Source: an uncultured Alistipes sp. (GTDB lineage Bacteria; Bacteroidota; Bacteroidia; Bacteroidales; Rikenellaceae). From it: a stretch of 64,000 nucleotides of DNA. A model generated the notes under the pieces. The model had not been told where the DNA came from, made no database searches, and was given only the letters and a program-made list of their open reading frames with translations. Below are positions 1 to 10,000 of this stretch, in pieces; within the stretch, counting starts at the first letter, position 1, and each line of letters starts with the position of its first letter. Made by a program: the position numbers and the translations under genes. The DNA is taken from contig CAJMKE010000008.1 of assembly GCA_905213895.1 (NCBI GenBank), forward strand, positions 55,569 to 119,568. Direction: 5' to 3'.

Positions 1-1043
1 CGAACATTTTCGAGGGGTTGAACTACAAGACCGGCGCACCCGACGTCAGTTACAGCGAATCGATTATCGCATTCCCGTACTACAACACCAATGTCGATGG
101 CAAGACCTTTACGGAGGAAGAAAAGGAGAACTATAAGTATTTCATCGTCGCCGACACCGACTCTTCCCGCGACGAGGTCGGCACGGCTCAACAGACCATC
201 AAGACCGGTCAGACGGCAGCCATATTCGACGCCTATATCTCGGCATCGCGCGACGACAAGGGGGAAAAGTACAAATACACGATAGAGGTCGAGTACAAAG
301 GTGTATCGGGTTACAACTCCTGCCATATAGACGAGAAAGCGTCGGCAATATCATCCGGAGATTCGTTTGCCGGCAAATACTTCCTGATGAAGGTCAGCAG
401 CGGCAACCGCTGGATTTACAAAGCACAGAACGGACTTGTCCGAACCGATACTAAATCATTCGAAACGCTGCGGCAGCAGATTATCGACGACAAGGATTAT
501 AGTTTTATCTGGCAGATTGTTCCGAACGGAGATAAATATTATCTGCGCAATCCGGTTAACGGGGATTATATCTGTAATTTCAACAACACCAGTTCTGTTT
601 CCATTAATTGGTGGACGAGTATCAATGTGCTTACGGCAAGTAACGATGTTTCATTGGCGGAATCTTTTACAGTTTCGACAAACAGCAGCAACAATACATT
701 CATATTCGAAGGCAGTAGTATAAACAATAGAAGTCGGTATATGAACAATAATGGTAATGACACTTCCTATATGAGTTATTATACGGTTGGTGATGGAGAT
801 GCCAACTCCCAGTTCGAACTCTATCCCGTCGAATTCATGGACGGAACGCCTTGTCTGCGCAAGGAGGTCGTATTGCAGACCATCGACAACGAAACCTCGG
901 CTGTCAGCGACGTTACCGAGATTCGCCGCAACGATTTCGTCCGCATTCTCGTCGAAGTGTCCTACAATCCGGACAAGGGCGATTTCGAATTCGAAGTGCA
1001 GCCGTGGGAAACCGGAAAGGGCGGCGACATAACATTCAATTGA
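1..1043 (+). CDS. FimA/Mfa1-type fimbrillin, 5' partial, with inserted domain
   Basis: The reading frame is open from the first base (first full codon at 3), so the true start lies upstream and only about 346 C-terminal residues are visible. The end, VSYNPDKGDFEFEVQPW followed by DITFN, resembles the terminal strand of Bacteroidales fimbrillins, which donate strands in fimbrial assembly outside the cell. Roughly visible residues 118-280 look like a separate inserted module: they contain KYFLMKVSSGNRWIY, KYYLRNPVNGDYICNF and FELYPVEF, which recall ricin-type beta-trefoil lectin repeats, and the DNA here (about 360-830) is more AT-rich than the flanks. The next gene begins 10 bp downstream, so the two are probably one fimbrial operon. 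Fimbrillin family is fairly secure; the lectin-like reading is only a suggestion. Confidence 0.65.
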   Translation, partial: NIFEGLNYKTGAPDVSYSESIIAFPYYNTNVDGKTFTEEEKENYKYFIVADTDSSRDEVGTAQQTIKTGQTAAIFDAYISASRDDKGEKYKYTIEVEYKGVSGYNSCHIDEKASAISSGDSFAGKYFLMKVSSGNRWIYKAQNGLVRTDTKSFETLRQQIIDDKDYSFIWQIVPNGDKYYLRNPVNGDYICNFNNTSSVSINWWTSINVLTASNDVSLAESFTVSTNSSNNTFIFEGSSINNRSRYMNNNGNDTSYMSYYTVGDGDANSQFELYPVEFMDGTPCLRKEVVLQTIDNETSAVSDVTEIRRNDFVRILVEVSYNPDKGDFEFEVQPWETGKGGDITFN

Positions 1044-1053
1044 TTGCTCTAAT

Positions 1054-4000
1054 ATGAAAAACAGACTGATATTGCTTTTGGCTCTCGTCCTCTCGTTCGC
1101 CGCAGGATGCACCCGCGACGACACGACCGATTCCGCATCGGTCGAGCAGGGCGAAACATTGATAACGCTCGATTTCGGGAACAACTCCTACGAAAGGGTT
1201 ACCATAAATACGCGTGCGGTGCTGGACGAAACCGCCGAGTCGCGCGTGATGAATCTGTACGTATTCATATTCGACGGTGCAGGCAACCGCATCTACGGTC
1301 ATTACTTCGACAACGACACGCTCCTGACGGACGAACAGACCGTCAAAAACTCGCAGGAGGAGTGCTGGTACGTGGATAATGCCGTTGCAGGCAGCGGCAA
1401 GCAGACACGGGGTCGCATTCGGGCGCGGGTGCCGCTTCTCGCCGGCGGCGGTGAAATCTATATCATCGCCAATATCGATGCCGATATGGTGAACATTTCG
1501 CCAGAGCAGTTGAACTTCATCCATACGAAGAACGATTTGAACGAACTTACCGCTTCGCTCAACCAACTTATCACCTCGCGCAACGGCTACTTTCCGATGA
1601 GCGGCTCGAAAGGCGGCATAGCCATCTCGAAAACGGGCATCACCGCCAATGATTCCGCCACCGTCAAAGTCCCTCTCTACCGTCTCGACGCCCGCATAGA
1701 GGTGAATATAAAGATTGCCAAAGGAACGTCCACCTCGACCGACATCGATTACGATGCCGATGGCGACGGAACGACATCGACAGCCGTGCGCACCCAGAGA
1801 ATCACCGGTTTCCGTCCCGAATCGTGGCAGGTCATCAATCTGCCTCGCGGCTGTTTCCTCTCCGAACGGGCGAAGAGCGGCACCGCCGACAAGGATTCGT
1901 TCGATGCGCCGAACGGCTATTTCGACAGCGATGCCGTCAATTTCGAGCAGATATCCGACGAATCGTCGGGATTCGCGTTCTACATGCTCGAAAACCGACC
2001 GAACAAGAAGAAATCCGCCGGCGACTTCAACGGTCGCGATTTGAGGAACAAAAACGCGGCGGGTGCCTACGACGACAGCAACGGACTGTGGGTAAATGCG
2101 CCCGAAGAGGGAACGTATCTGATTATCAAAGGCGAAGTCATCATGGATGTGAACGTTTCGTCGGAGGCGAAGGAGCAGAAACTCAATGCCGCGGTAACAT
2201 ATTACATACATCTGGGAGATTTCAGCGCAAAAACCGGCAGCGTCGACAATTACGACATCGAGCGCAATACCCGATACACCTACAACATCACCATAAAGGG
2301 TGTAGACCGCATCCAAGCCGAGGTCGAGAAGCAAGAGGAGAAAGAGCCTGCCGCTACGGGGCATGTATATATCGCCAAAGAGTCGATATATACTTTCGAC
2401 GCCCACTACGGACAGCGGTCTTTCGTATTCGATGAAGCGTTCATCACGCCTGCAACGGTTACATGGTATGTCAAAACTCCGTTCGGTCGCGAAGGAACGC
2501 CCGAAATCGTAGGCGGCGTGGAGGTTCCGAACGGACTCGACTACGATTGGGTACATTTCCTCGTGAACGACCACGTGGATGCCGACGACCCGTCATCATC
2601 GTACAGCAGGGTTCAGAAACGCTATTCGCCGTCGGCAATGAACGTCATCGATTTCGTGGCTTACATCAAGGACCAGAAGCGGCGTTTCGACGCACGCAAG
2701 AAGGATTACCCCGACGACCCCGCACAATGGACCGTAGGCAACGATTTCAGGGCGGAAACCGACACCGACTACACGGATACGGAACAGCAGACCCGCTACC
2801 GCATCTGGGTAACCGCATTCGTCGACGAATACTATTACGAGGAAGACCCTATATCGGGCGAAAAAAGCCCGTCGCTGTGGAAACGATTCGTCAATCAGCC
2901 GAACCGAATGATGCACCTGCTCTGCGACACGCATTTCAGTGCCGACCGCGAAAGTTCGACCACGGGCAGTGTCGTTACGATTCGCCAGCGTTCCATACAG
3001 TCGATATTCGACCCCGATGCGCCTATAACCAGTGCCTGGGGCGTCGAAACGGAGGATGAGACCGGCGAAAAATTCTGGTTCTACGACGACAGGGAGACGA
3101 CCGGTCAAGATAAGTGGGAAAACAATTTGGATTTAGCAAAAAACGATTACGGCAACGATTCCGAGAGCAACGGTCTCTACAACTCCGCCCGCCTTTGGGA
3201 ACTTTCCGACGGAAAGAGTTTCACCACGGGCAAACGCTGGGACGATTTCCTCGATTTCGACAAAGAGAACGACGACGAACAGTTGTACTTTAAGGAGGAC
3301 GCCGATGCCAACACGCTCCGCACTCTCCGTTATGCCTGCATGATGCGCAATCGCGACAACAACGGCGACGGCGTCATCGATGCATCCGAATTGCGGTGGT
3401 ATATGGCTTCAATCAGACAGTTGATAAATCTTTATCTCGGTCAAGCCGGCATATCGGGCGATGCAATCATGTATCCTCAAAGCCGAGGCGAACTCTACGA
3501 TGATAATTATGCTGCAATCCCAGGCGGACCGGCGGACACCGACGGATTCTTCCCGTGGCGCAGCCATATCATCAGCAGTACGAAAAGTAATAGATTAACC
3601 GGTGGATATGGATACTACGTTCCCTCTATTATATGGGCAGAGGAAGGATTGTCGACAAGTGCCTACAAAGAGCCTGAGAAATGGCTGAACGAGGCAGGTC
3701 GCTATTCGATACGGTGCGTGCGCAATCTCGGCAACGACCCGCAGAGCGAAACCGAGGCACAAACAAGAGTTGCAAGTTCCGAACTGCACTTCCAACCGGT
3801 TCTTACAGTTACCGGACCGGGTATAGGCGGCAATACGGAGACCGTTACGACTACAAGCGTTTACAGATTCGACCTCTCCAACATGAACCGCAAGTCGATA
3901 CGTTTCTATACGACGAAGGAACTCGAAATGTCCGACGAATACTCCGAAATGGCTCGTCCTTATTTGGGATTCGAAACAGGTCCTCTGATTGAAGAGGTGA

Positions 4001-4260
4001 AATACACCGAATTGAGTGCCATGTTGCAAAACGGAACGTCTCCATGCCCTGACGGTTATCGTGTGCCGAACATGCGAGAGTTGGGTATGATGTCGAATTA
4101 CATCCCGTCGGCATGGTGGTCTACCGATGAAAGTAGATATATTTTTTGTTCAAATTATTATTCCATCCGCCCCGAGAGGCAATGGGTGGCAAGGGAAAAT
4201 CACATTACCCTCGACGCGTCCAAAGCCAGCAAAGTCCGCTGCGTGAAGGATATTCGCTGA
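1054..4260 (+). CDS. Large fimbria-associated lipoprotein (DUF4906-like)
   Basis: This 1068-residue protein starts with a lipoprotein signal peptide (FAAGC, lipidated Cys19). The N-terminal part (VMNLYVFIFDGAGNRIYGHYF, then YRLDARIEVNIKI) resembles Mfa2/FimB-type anchor or tip proteins and the DUF4906 group of Bacteroidales. Near residue 767 there is a textbook EF-hand loop, DNNGDGVIDASE, with ligands at positions 1, 3, 5, 9 and 12. The last 300 residues (CVRNLG, CPDGYRVPNMRELGMMS, RCVKD) resemble C-terminal domains of other Bacteroidetes surface proteins. It follows the fimbrillin by 10 bp, suggesting an outer-membrane partner of that fimbria. Codon use in the last third is more AT-rich than in the rest. 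The surface lipoprotein call is firm; the exact fimbrial role is inferred. Confidence 0.65.
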   Translation: MKNRLILLLALVLSFAAGCTRDDTTDSASVEQGETLITLDFGNNSYERVTINTRAVLDETAESRVMNLYVFIFDGAGNRIYGHYFDNDTLLTDEQTVKNSQEECWYVDNAVAGSGKQTRGRIRARVPLLAGGGEIYIIANIDADMVNISPEQLNFIHTKNDLNELTASLNQLITSRNGYFPMSGSKGGIAISKTGITANDSATVKVPLYRLDARIEVNIKIAKGTSTSTDIDYDADGDGTTSTAVRTQRITGFRPESWQVINLPRGCFLSERAKSGTADKDSFDAPNGYFDSDAVNFEQISDESSGFAFYMLENRPNKKKSAGDFNGRDLRNKNAAGAYDDSNGLWVNAPEEGTYLIIKGEVIMDVNVSSEAKEQKLNAAVTYYIHLGDFSAKTGSVDNYDIERNTRYTYNITIKGVDRIQAEVEKQEEKEPAATGHVYIAKESIYTFDAHYGQRSFVFDEAFITPATVTWYVKTPFGREGTPEIVGGVEVPNGLDYDWVHFLVNDHVDADDPSSSYSRVQKRYSPSAMNVIDFVAYIKDQKRRFDARKKDYPDDPAQWTVGNDFRAETDTDYTDTEQQTRYRIWVTAFVDEYYYEEDPISGEKSPSLWKRFVNQPNRMMHLLCDTHFSADRESSTTGSVVTIRQRSIQSIFDPDAPITSAWGVETEDETGEKFWFYDDRETTGQDKWENNLDLAKNDYGNDSESNGLYNSARLWELSDGKSFTTGKRWDDFLDFDKENDDEQLYFKEDADANTLRTLRYACMMRNRDNNGDGVIDASELRWYMASIRQLINLYLGQAGISGDAIMYPQSRGELYDDNYAAIPGGPADTDGFFPWRSHIISSTKSNRLTGGYGYYVPSIIWAEEGLSTSAYKEPEKWLNEAGRYSIRCVRNLGNDPQSETEAQTRVASSELHFQPVLTVTGPGIGGNTETVTTTSVYRFDLSNMNRKSIRFYTTKELEMSDEYSEMARPYLGFETGPLIEEVKYTELSAMLQNGTSPCPDGYRVPNMRELGMMSNYIPSAWWSTDESRYIFCSNYYSIRPERQWVARENHITLDASKASKVRCVKDIR

Positions 4261-4286
4261 TGCCGGACAATCGTAATCGACACACA

Positions 4287-4320
4287 AAGGCTGCCTACGA
4301 CTCGTCGGGCAGCCTTTTCT
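4287..4320 (+). terminator. Rho-independent terminator after the fimbrial lipoprotein gene
   Basis: A 9-bp stem (AAGGCTGCC at 4287-4295 with GGCAGCCTT at 4308-4316) with a 12-nt loop runs into TTTTCT. It lies 27 bp after the stop codon. Confidence 0.8.
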
Positions 4321-4529
4321 GTGTCGCCGCACTCCCCGCAACGGCATCGGGATTTGTTTATTTGAATCAATATGGTTAATTTCGCCGGCGGATTTTTCAT
4401 GCCGATACGCTGACGCGACCCTTGGCACGAAATTTATTCCGCAAGGGGCAATAACCTGACGAAAATGTACGTTTGAATATTCGGTTTTACTTTTATTGCA
4501 GAAAATAAAAAACACTACATTTAATTTAC

Positions 4530-6173
4530 ATGAACTATTTTATCAAGACATTCGAAAATTCGATTAAGGAGTGTTGGGACAAGCCTGCACTCGACGATTA
4601 CAAGGTTTCTTCACTTACCTACGGAGAACTTGCCGCCGAGATAGAGGCGATGCACCTCGTTTGGGAAAAAGCCGGTCTTAACCGCGGCGACAAAATTTCG
4701 CTCAATGCGGGCAGTTGCTCGAATTGGGCGAAAGTTTTTATGGCTGCGACATCGGGAAGTTATGTTGCCGTGCAGATATTCAACGGCTTCACCCCGGCTG
4801 ATACCCAGAAGATGGTAAACCACTCCGACAGCCGAATCCTTTATACCGAAAAATCGACATTCGCGAAGATGAACTTCGACGAGATGCCGGCACTGCTCGC
4901 CGCAATCGACACCAAAAGCGGCGAACTGCTCGCGTCGCGCGGAACATTCGCCGACATCTATGCCCGCAGCAAAGAGATATTCGCCGAGGCGCATCCGAAC
5001 GGCTTCAAAAAGGAGGATGTCTCCTATCCGGAGCGCGAAATGGACGACCTGTGCTGCATAATGTACACCAGCGGCTCTACCGGCACGCCTAAGGGCGTGA
5101 TGCTCACCGTGCGCAACATCAGCAGCAACGTAGACCTCATCCCGCGTTACTTCCCGTACCGCCGCGGCGAGACCTATTTGAGCATTCTGCCGTTCGCACA
5201 CATCTTCGGACTGCTTTACGACATGGTCGGCTGTCTGAGCATCGGCATGCACCTGACTATTCTCTGTCATCCGCCTATTCCGAAACTCTTCAAGGAGGCT
5301 CTTTGCGAAATCAACCCTACCGTCATAATGATGGTGCCGCTCGTGCTGAACAAGATGATGGAGTTCACCGTCGGCGAGTTCGTACACAGCAAAACGGGTG
5401 CGGCAAGACTGGCGGAATACAAGGAGAATCCCGATTTCTGCGAGGCTCTGCGGATGATTTTCATGGCTGCGACGGGCAAGAACTGCGAACTCGTAGTTAC
5501 CGGCGGTGCTGCTCTTCCGGCAGAACTCGAAGAGTTGCTCGCAATCAAGTTGCGCATTCCGCTCGTTACGGGTTACGGAATGACCGAGTGCGCGCCGACA
5601 ATCACACTCGGACAACCGGGCAAATACAAACTCAAATCGACCGGCGAACCTGTGGACTGCATGCATGTACGCATCAACTCGACCGACCCTGAACATATCG
5701 CGGGCGAGGTTCTCATCAAGGGCGACAACGTATTCGCCGGATACTACAAGAATCCCGATGCCGACAAACAGGTGTTCACCGACGACGGCTGGTTCCGTTC
5801 GGGCGACCTCGGCATGATGGACAAGGACGGCACGGTATTCCTCGTCGGCAGATGTAAGAGCATGCTACTGTCCACAAACGGTCAGAACGTATTCCCGGAG
5901 GAAATCGAGGTTATCCTCAACCCGATGCCTTACGTTTCCGAGTCGCTCATCGTACAGCGCGACAACAAACTGGTCGCCATCATCGTGCCGAATTCGGACG
6001 CGCTGGCGAACGACAACATCAATCGCGAGGGTCTCGAAAAAATCATGGCAGGCAACATCGAGAAACTCAACAGCGAGATTCCTTCCTACGAGACCATTTC
6101 GGAATACGAACTGCATTTCGAGCCGTTCGCCAAGACGCCGAAGGGCAGCATCAAGCGATTCCTCTACGCATAA
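4530..6173 (+). CDS. Long-chain acyl-CoA synthetase (AMP-binding family)
   Basis: The 547-residue protein activates a carboxylic acid, probably a long-chain fatty acid, to an acyl-adenylate and then acyl-CoA. The phosphate-binding loop reads MYTSGSTGTPKGVML (residues ~180-195), the adenine/AMP motif is VTGYGMTECAPTITLG (~345-360), and the C-terminal hinge is WFRSGDLGMMDKDG (~425-440) with the lysine in AKTPKGSIKRF near the end. Length fits the FadD-like family. It stands alone, with a terminator on each side. The precise substrate cannot be read from sequence. Confidence 0.88.
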   Translation: MNYFIKTFENSIKECWDKPALDDYKVSSLTYGELAAEIEAMHLVWEKAGLNRGDKISLNAGSCSNWAKVFMAATSGSYVAVQIFNGFTPADTQKMVNHSDSRILYTEKSTFAKMNFDEMPALLAAIDTKSGELLASRGTFADIYARSKEIFAEAHPNGFKKEDVSYPEREMDDLCCIMYTSGSTGTPKGVMLTVRNISSNVDLIPRYFPYRRGETYLSILPFAHIFGLLYDMVGCLSIGMHLTILCHPPIPKLFKEALCEINPTVIMMVPLVLNKMMEFTVGEFVHSKTGAARLAEYKENPDFCEALRMIFMAATGKNCELVVTGGAALPAELEELLAIKLRIPLVTGYGMTECAPTITLGQPGKYKLKSTGEPVDCMHVRINSTDPEHIAGEVLIKGDNVFAGYYKNPDADKQVFTDDGWFRSGDLGMMDKDGTVFLVGRCKSMLLSTNGQNVFPEEIEVILNPMPYVSESLIVQRDNKLVAIIVPNSDALANDNINREGLEKIMAGNIEKLNSEIPSYETISEYELHFEPFAKTPKGSIKRFLYA

Positions 6174-6196
6174 GGTTCGCCGAAAAGCCGTAAAAG

Positions 6197-6229
6197 ACTC
6201 CCCCGCAAGATATGTGTGGGGGAGTTTTT
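6197..6229 (+). terminator. Terminator after the acyl-CoA synthetase gene
   Basis: A perfect 8-bp stem (ACTCCCCC at 6197-6204, GGGGGAGT at 6218-6225) is followed by a run of T. It sits 23 bp after the stop codon. Confidence 0.85.
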
Positions 6230-6341
6230 GTAATAAGTAATATAGGTATTATAAGTATTATAGGAAACAACCTATATTACCTATTTTCTCGGCGGGCATT
6301 GGGTCGTCGAGAAACCGCATACAGTTTCTTAAAATTTTCTC

Positions 6342-6378
6342 AAATATTTTGCAATTACAAAATATTTTCTTATATTTA
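6342..6378 (+). promoter_or_regulatory. Promoter with overlapping operator-like palindrome
   Basis: TTTG (6348-6351), a 19-nt spacer and TATATTTA (6371-6378) fit the Bacteroidetes housekeeping promoter. A perfect inverted repeat, AAATATTTTG (6342-6351) and CAAAATATTT (6358-6367) separated by 6 nt, covers the -33 box and half the spacer, where a repressor dimer would block RNA polymerase. A second imperfect AT-rich inverted repeat, TAATATAGGT/ACCTATATTA, lies upstream at 6238-6279. Confidence 0.5.
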
Positions 6379-6404
6379 CATACGAATCTTAAAAACTGTG
6401 TGCC

Positions 6405-6815
6405 ATGAAAACTACAATCAAACCTATCAGCCAGCAAAAATCCGAATCAAACCAACACGGTATGGAGATATCGGTTTGGATTTTGAACTTATCGACAATT
6501 ACAGTACGGTTAGGAGCCTTAATCGAGGACGATTATGTTCTACATTCTTATATTCAGTTAGAACCTAATGAAAGAGGGCTGCTCACCATCCAACCCGACG
6601 ACATATTGGCGATAGAAATCGAACAATTGCCACCGGAAGATGAGGCACTGTATCTCGCTGATGAAGATTCAAGGGAACCGGTTATTCAAATAGCAGATGC
6701 CACAGAAGAAATCAACTACCCGATAAGAATAGGTATAGCATCGGAAGTATTCGATCGAGTTATAAAAGACGATTATGATGTAGTCATATTACAAGAAAAT
6801 AAATATAATATTTAA
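6405..6815 (+). CDS. Orphan AT-rich hypothetical protein
   Basis: The 136-residue product has no signal peptide or membrane segment, is acidic in its middle (EIEQLPPEDEALYLADEDSRE), and I do not recognise its family. Support for a real gene comes from a well-formed promoter 27-57 bp upstream, a terminator just after the stop codon, and an open frame in AT-rich DNA. Base composition differs sharply from both neighbours, which suggests recent acquisition. The adjacent operator-like palindrome suggests regulated expression. The ATG at 6405 is the first in frame after the promoter. Confidence 0.6.
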   Translation: MKTTIKPISQQKSESNQHGMEISVWILNLSTITVRLGALIEDDYVLHSYIQLEPNERGLLTIQPDDILAIEIEQLPPEDEALYLADEDSREPVIQIADATEEINYPIRIGIASEVFDRVIKDDYDVVILQENKYNI

Positions 6816-6821
6816 TTCTAT

Positions 6822-6863
6822 ACAACTTGGACACTTGATTGAATCAAGTGTCCAAGTTGTTTT
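6822..6863 (+). terminator. Long perfect hairpin terminator
   Basis: Two 19-nt arms (6822-6840 and 6842-6860) are perfectly complementary around a very short centre and are followed by TTTT. It begins 7 bp after the stop of the 136-residue gene. Confidence 0.8.
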
Positions 6864-6910
6864 ATATCCGGAAAGCATCTGCGCTCTACCCTATTCCCAA
6901 AACCGACCTC

Positions 6911-6948
6911 AACGACGTTAAGGTCTTTAAGGTCCTTAATGACATTAA
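6911..6948. repeat. TTAA 9-bp-unit repeat, copy 1
   Basis: Near-tandem units of the form TTAAGGTCT/TTAAGGTCC, spaced 9 bp, lie between two terminators in a convergent intergenic region. It is one of twelve such loci in this window. Confidence 0.7.
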
Positions 6949-6958
6949 CAGGAACAAT

Positions 6959-6996
6959 AAAAAATGCCGTCCAGCGAAAATTGGACGGCATTTTTT
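6959..6996. terminator. Bidirectional terminator between convergent genes
   Basis: AAAATGCCGTCCA (6961-6973) pairs with TGGACGGCATTTT (6982-6994) around an 8-nt loop, with A tracts on the left and T tracts on the right. It can therefore end transcription of the 1142-residue lipoprotein gene arriving on the minus strand. Confidence 0.85.
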
Positions 6997-7012
6997 ATCG
7001 ACTACAAGGATT

Positions 7013-10000
7013 TTACTCCTCGAAAACGGTATTTACGGTAAGTTTTGCTTCATCTTCCAGTTTTCCGCAAATCTTAGCCTTGTCGGCTGCATCTGCGGCA
7101 GTAACTGCAACGCCGTTAATCGTTGCCTTGGAGGAAATCACGATTGGTGCATCAGCGGTTCCAAGAGTATGTGCGCCCAATGTTCCGGCAGCCTTATTCT
7201 GTCCGCCGAGAACGATTCCGACATACGCTCCATCGACAGCAGTAACATTACCTGCCATCTTACCGCCGGTGTAAGTCAACTTGCAAGTGGAAACCCAACC
7301 GGTAAGTCCGCCGGCGAATGCACCCTTGGTCTCGCAAATCACATCTCCATACACCTCGCAATTGGATAAGAACGCGTTGTAGTAGCCTGCAATACCGCCG
7401 ACCTGCGACTCCGAACCGGCTGTCGCCACATCGCAATCAGGACCGAGTTTTGCAACGCCCTTATGGACGCAGTTGTATACAGCATAGTTGACAGCACCGC
7501 CGATACCGCCGACACGAAGACGACCGCCGCCATATCCGTATATAACTCCGTTATTGACACAGTTGTTAATGCCGCACGAATTCTTGTAGTTGCCGATAAA
7601 TCCTGCCACATAACTAAAACGTCCAGCCTGATTCGTATTAAGAGTTACCTCTCCGTTATTGGTACAGCCATCGATATTCCACGTAGAAAGAGTCTGGTTA
7701 GATGCTCCATTGTAGTAACCGACCATTCCGGCAACATAAAGTTGGTAGCCATCTATACCGGTAACAGTAACCTTACCGTTATTGACACAATCCTTAATAA
7801 TAAGACCGGCATTCTTCGTATCATTCATATATGCAAGCACACCGCCTACATACGTCGCCTTGGTTTTAGATGCAGCGGAGACAATGACATCACCGTTGTT
7901 GACGCAATCGTGAACCGGACCTTTGGTCGACGAAGAAACCACACCTCCGAATACCGAAGTATATGCACAGTAAGCGTCTATGGTACCGAAGTTGGTGCAA
8001 TAGCCGACCTCTGCATTGGCAAGTCCGATGACACCTGCAACATAGCAGTTATTTTCTTTCTCCTGATTGTTGCGGACAAAGATGTTGCCTTTGTTTTCGG
8101 CATACTTCAAAACCTTGTCGGTGCGACCGAATACACCGCCGATGTTAACGGAGGATTTCACCGCTTTGGACTTGATTTCCAGCGATATATTACCAGACTC
8201 ATTGAGGAACTTGTCGGTTTCTGTTCCTATTACATCGCAATATGCACGACCCAATACACCGCCGAATATCGGAGCCTGACATGTATCGAAAGTACATGCT
8301 ATCGATGCCGCATTGGTCATAGGAACAGTAACTACCGCCGAATCATTAGCCATTCCGACAATACCGCCCACGTAAATAGAGTAAGCATCCTTTCCTATGA
8401 TGGTTACACCTCCGCCGGTTGTATGGCAGTTCTCTATCGAACCGTTCAGTATACCTACGATACCGCCGGCGATATAACGAATGCTCGTACTAACCGCAAC
8501 AGGTGCATCGGCACTGCCGAAAGTAAGCGTCGCACCGCTGGTAACATTCTCGATTCGACCGTTTACGATTGCAGCCAAAACTCCGTATCCGTGATCATCC
8601 TTGCCCTCGGTTTCCACTTCGCTAATATTAACCTTGCAGGAAGCATCAATTTTCAGGTTCTTAATCACACCCGTTTCGGATACGACACCGAATATCGGGT
8701 TCGACGAAGTGAAATTACGGATGGCGAAATCCTTTCCGTTGAAAATACCGTCGAAACCGGCGTTTTCCGGACCGGTAATCGCCGTCCATTCCACTCCCGA
8801 CATATCGATATCACCGCCGAGAACAACTTCGCCTTCGCTATTGATGAACTTCTTGTAACGACCGTTATTAACACACTTCGCAAACTCGACGAACTCTTCG
8901 GCAGTGGTGATAGCCTCTATCTTGACATCGGTATACTCTACCGTTTCGAGTTCGGTCTCGACACCGCGGGTAACATTCAGACCGCCGGCAGGAGTGCAAA
9001 GGATGTCGGTCTGGTTCTCGACATTGGTATACACGTCGAGCGTAAGTCCTTGCGGGAATTTGCCTTCCGGAACGACAGCGTAAACATAAACCTTTTCGCC
9101 GACAGGAATCTCGATACCCTTGCTGCCCTCCTCCGGAACGAGCGTCATCGTATCGACAGCCGAAACCAGCGAAAGGGTCGCGTTTCTGTAATTGATATTG
9201 TATTTACCTGCCAGCGGGCTTCCGTCGTTCGAGCGAATGCAAACTTTCTGCAAAGTTACAACCTCACCCTCGAAATTGTTGAACACCGGAATCTTGATAA
9301 GACCGCAGACATTGTGGAGCGTAACATCCGTATCGAACGAGTAGCCGACCATGGCGAGAGCCTCGCGGTCGAACTCGTTTTTGAGCAGACGCTGCTCGTC
9401 GTAGAAACGGAGACGACCGCTGGTAGTGTAGAGGTCGCTCGGATAGAGGACGGTGTAAGGATAAGCGACCGATTTCAAATCGAACGAAGCGGTCGATTTG
9501 CCTGCATCAGCATCAGCGAGAGCCGACGAAAGAACGCCGTTAACGACAACCTCGTCGCCGGCAGCCCAAGTGATTGCAGGCTCGGCGATGGTGATGTTCA
9601 GCGTTGCGTCAGCCTTCTCGATAATCTTGAAATCCATAGGTTCGAGAGCGGTCTCGGCACCTGCGACAACCGTAAGTGCTTCTTTGTAATCGCAGACAAA
9701 CTTATGACCGTCGGTCGTAGCAGCCTCGATGATAACGCCTTTCGCGTATGCAGCGGCAGGAATCACGAAACGGAAATCGACAGCCGAAGCACCGAGTGCC
9801 ACGCCGTTCTCACCGCAATCGAGAGCAACGGTGCTGAACACCTTCTCGGCAGTTGCGGCACCGTTCGTGAAATCGAACTTCCACGAACCTGCAACAGCCT
9901 CCTCGTTGGCAGCCGTCAGCGAAATGCTGCTGATGACAGCCGAACCCTCGGCGATAGCCACCGGCAACTTCACGATACCGCAGGCGGCATGCATCTCGAC

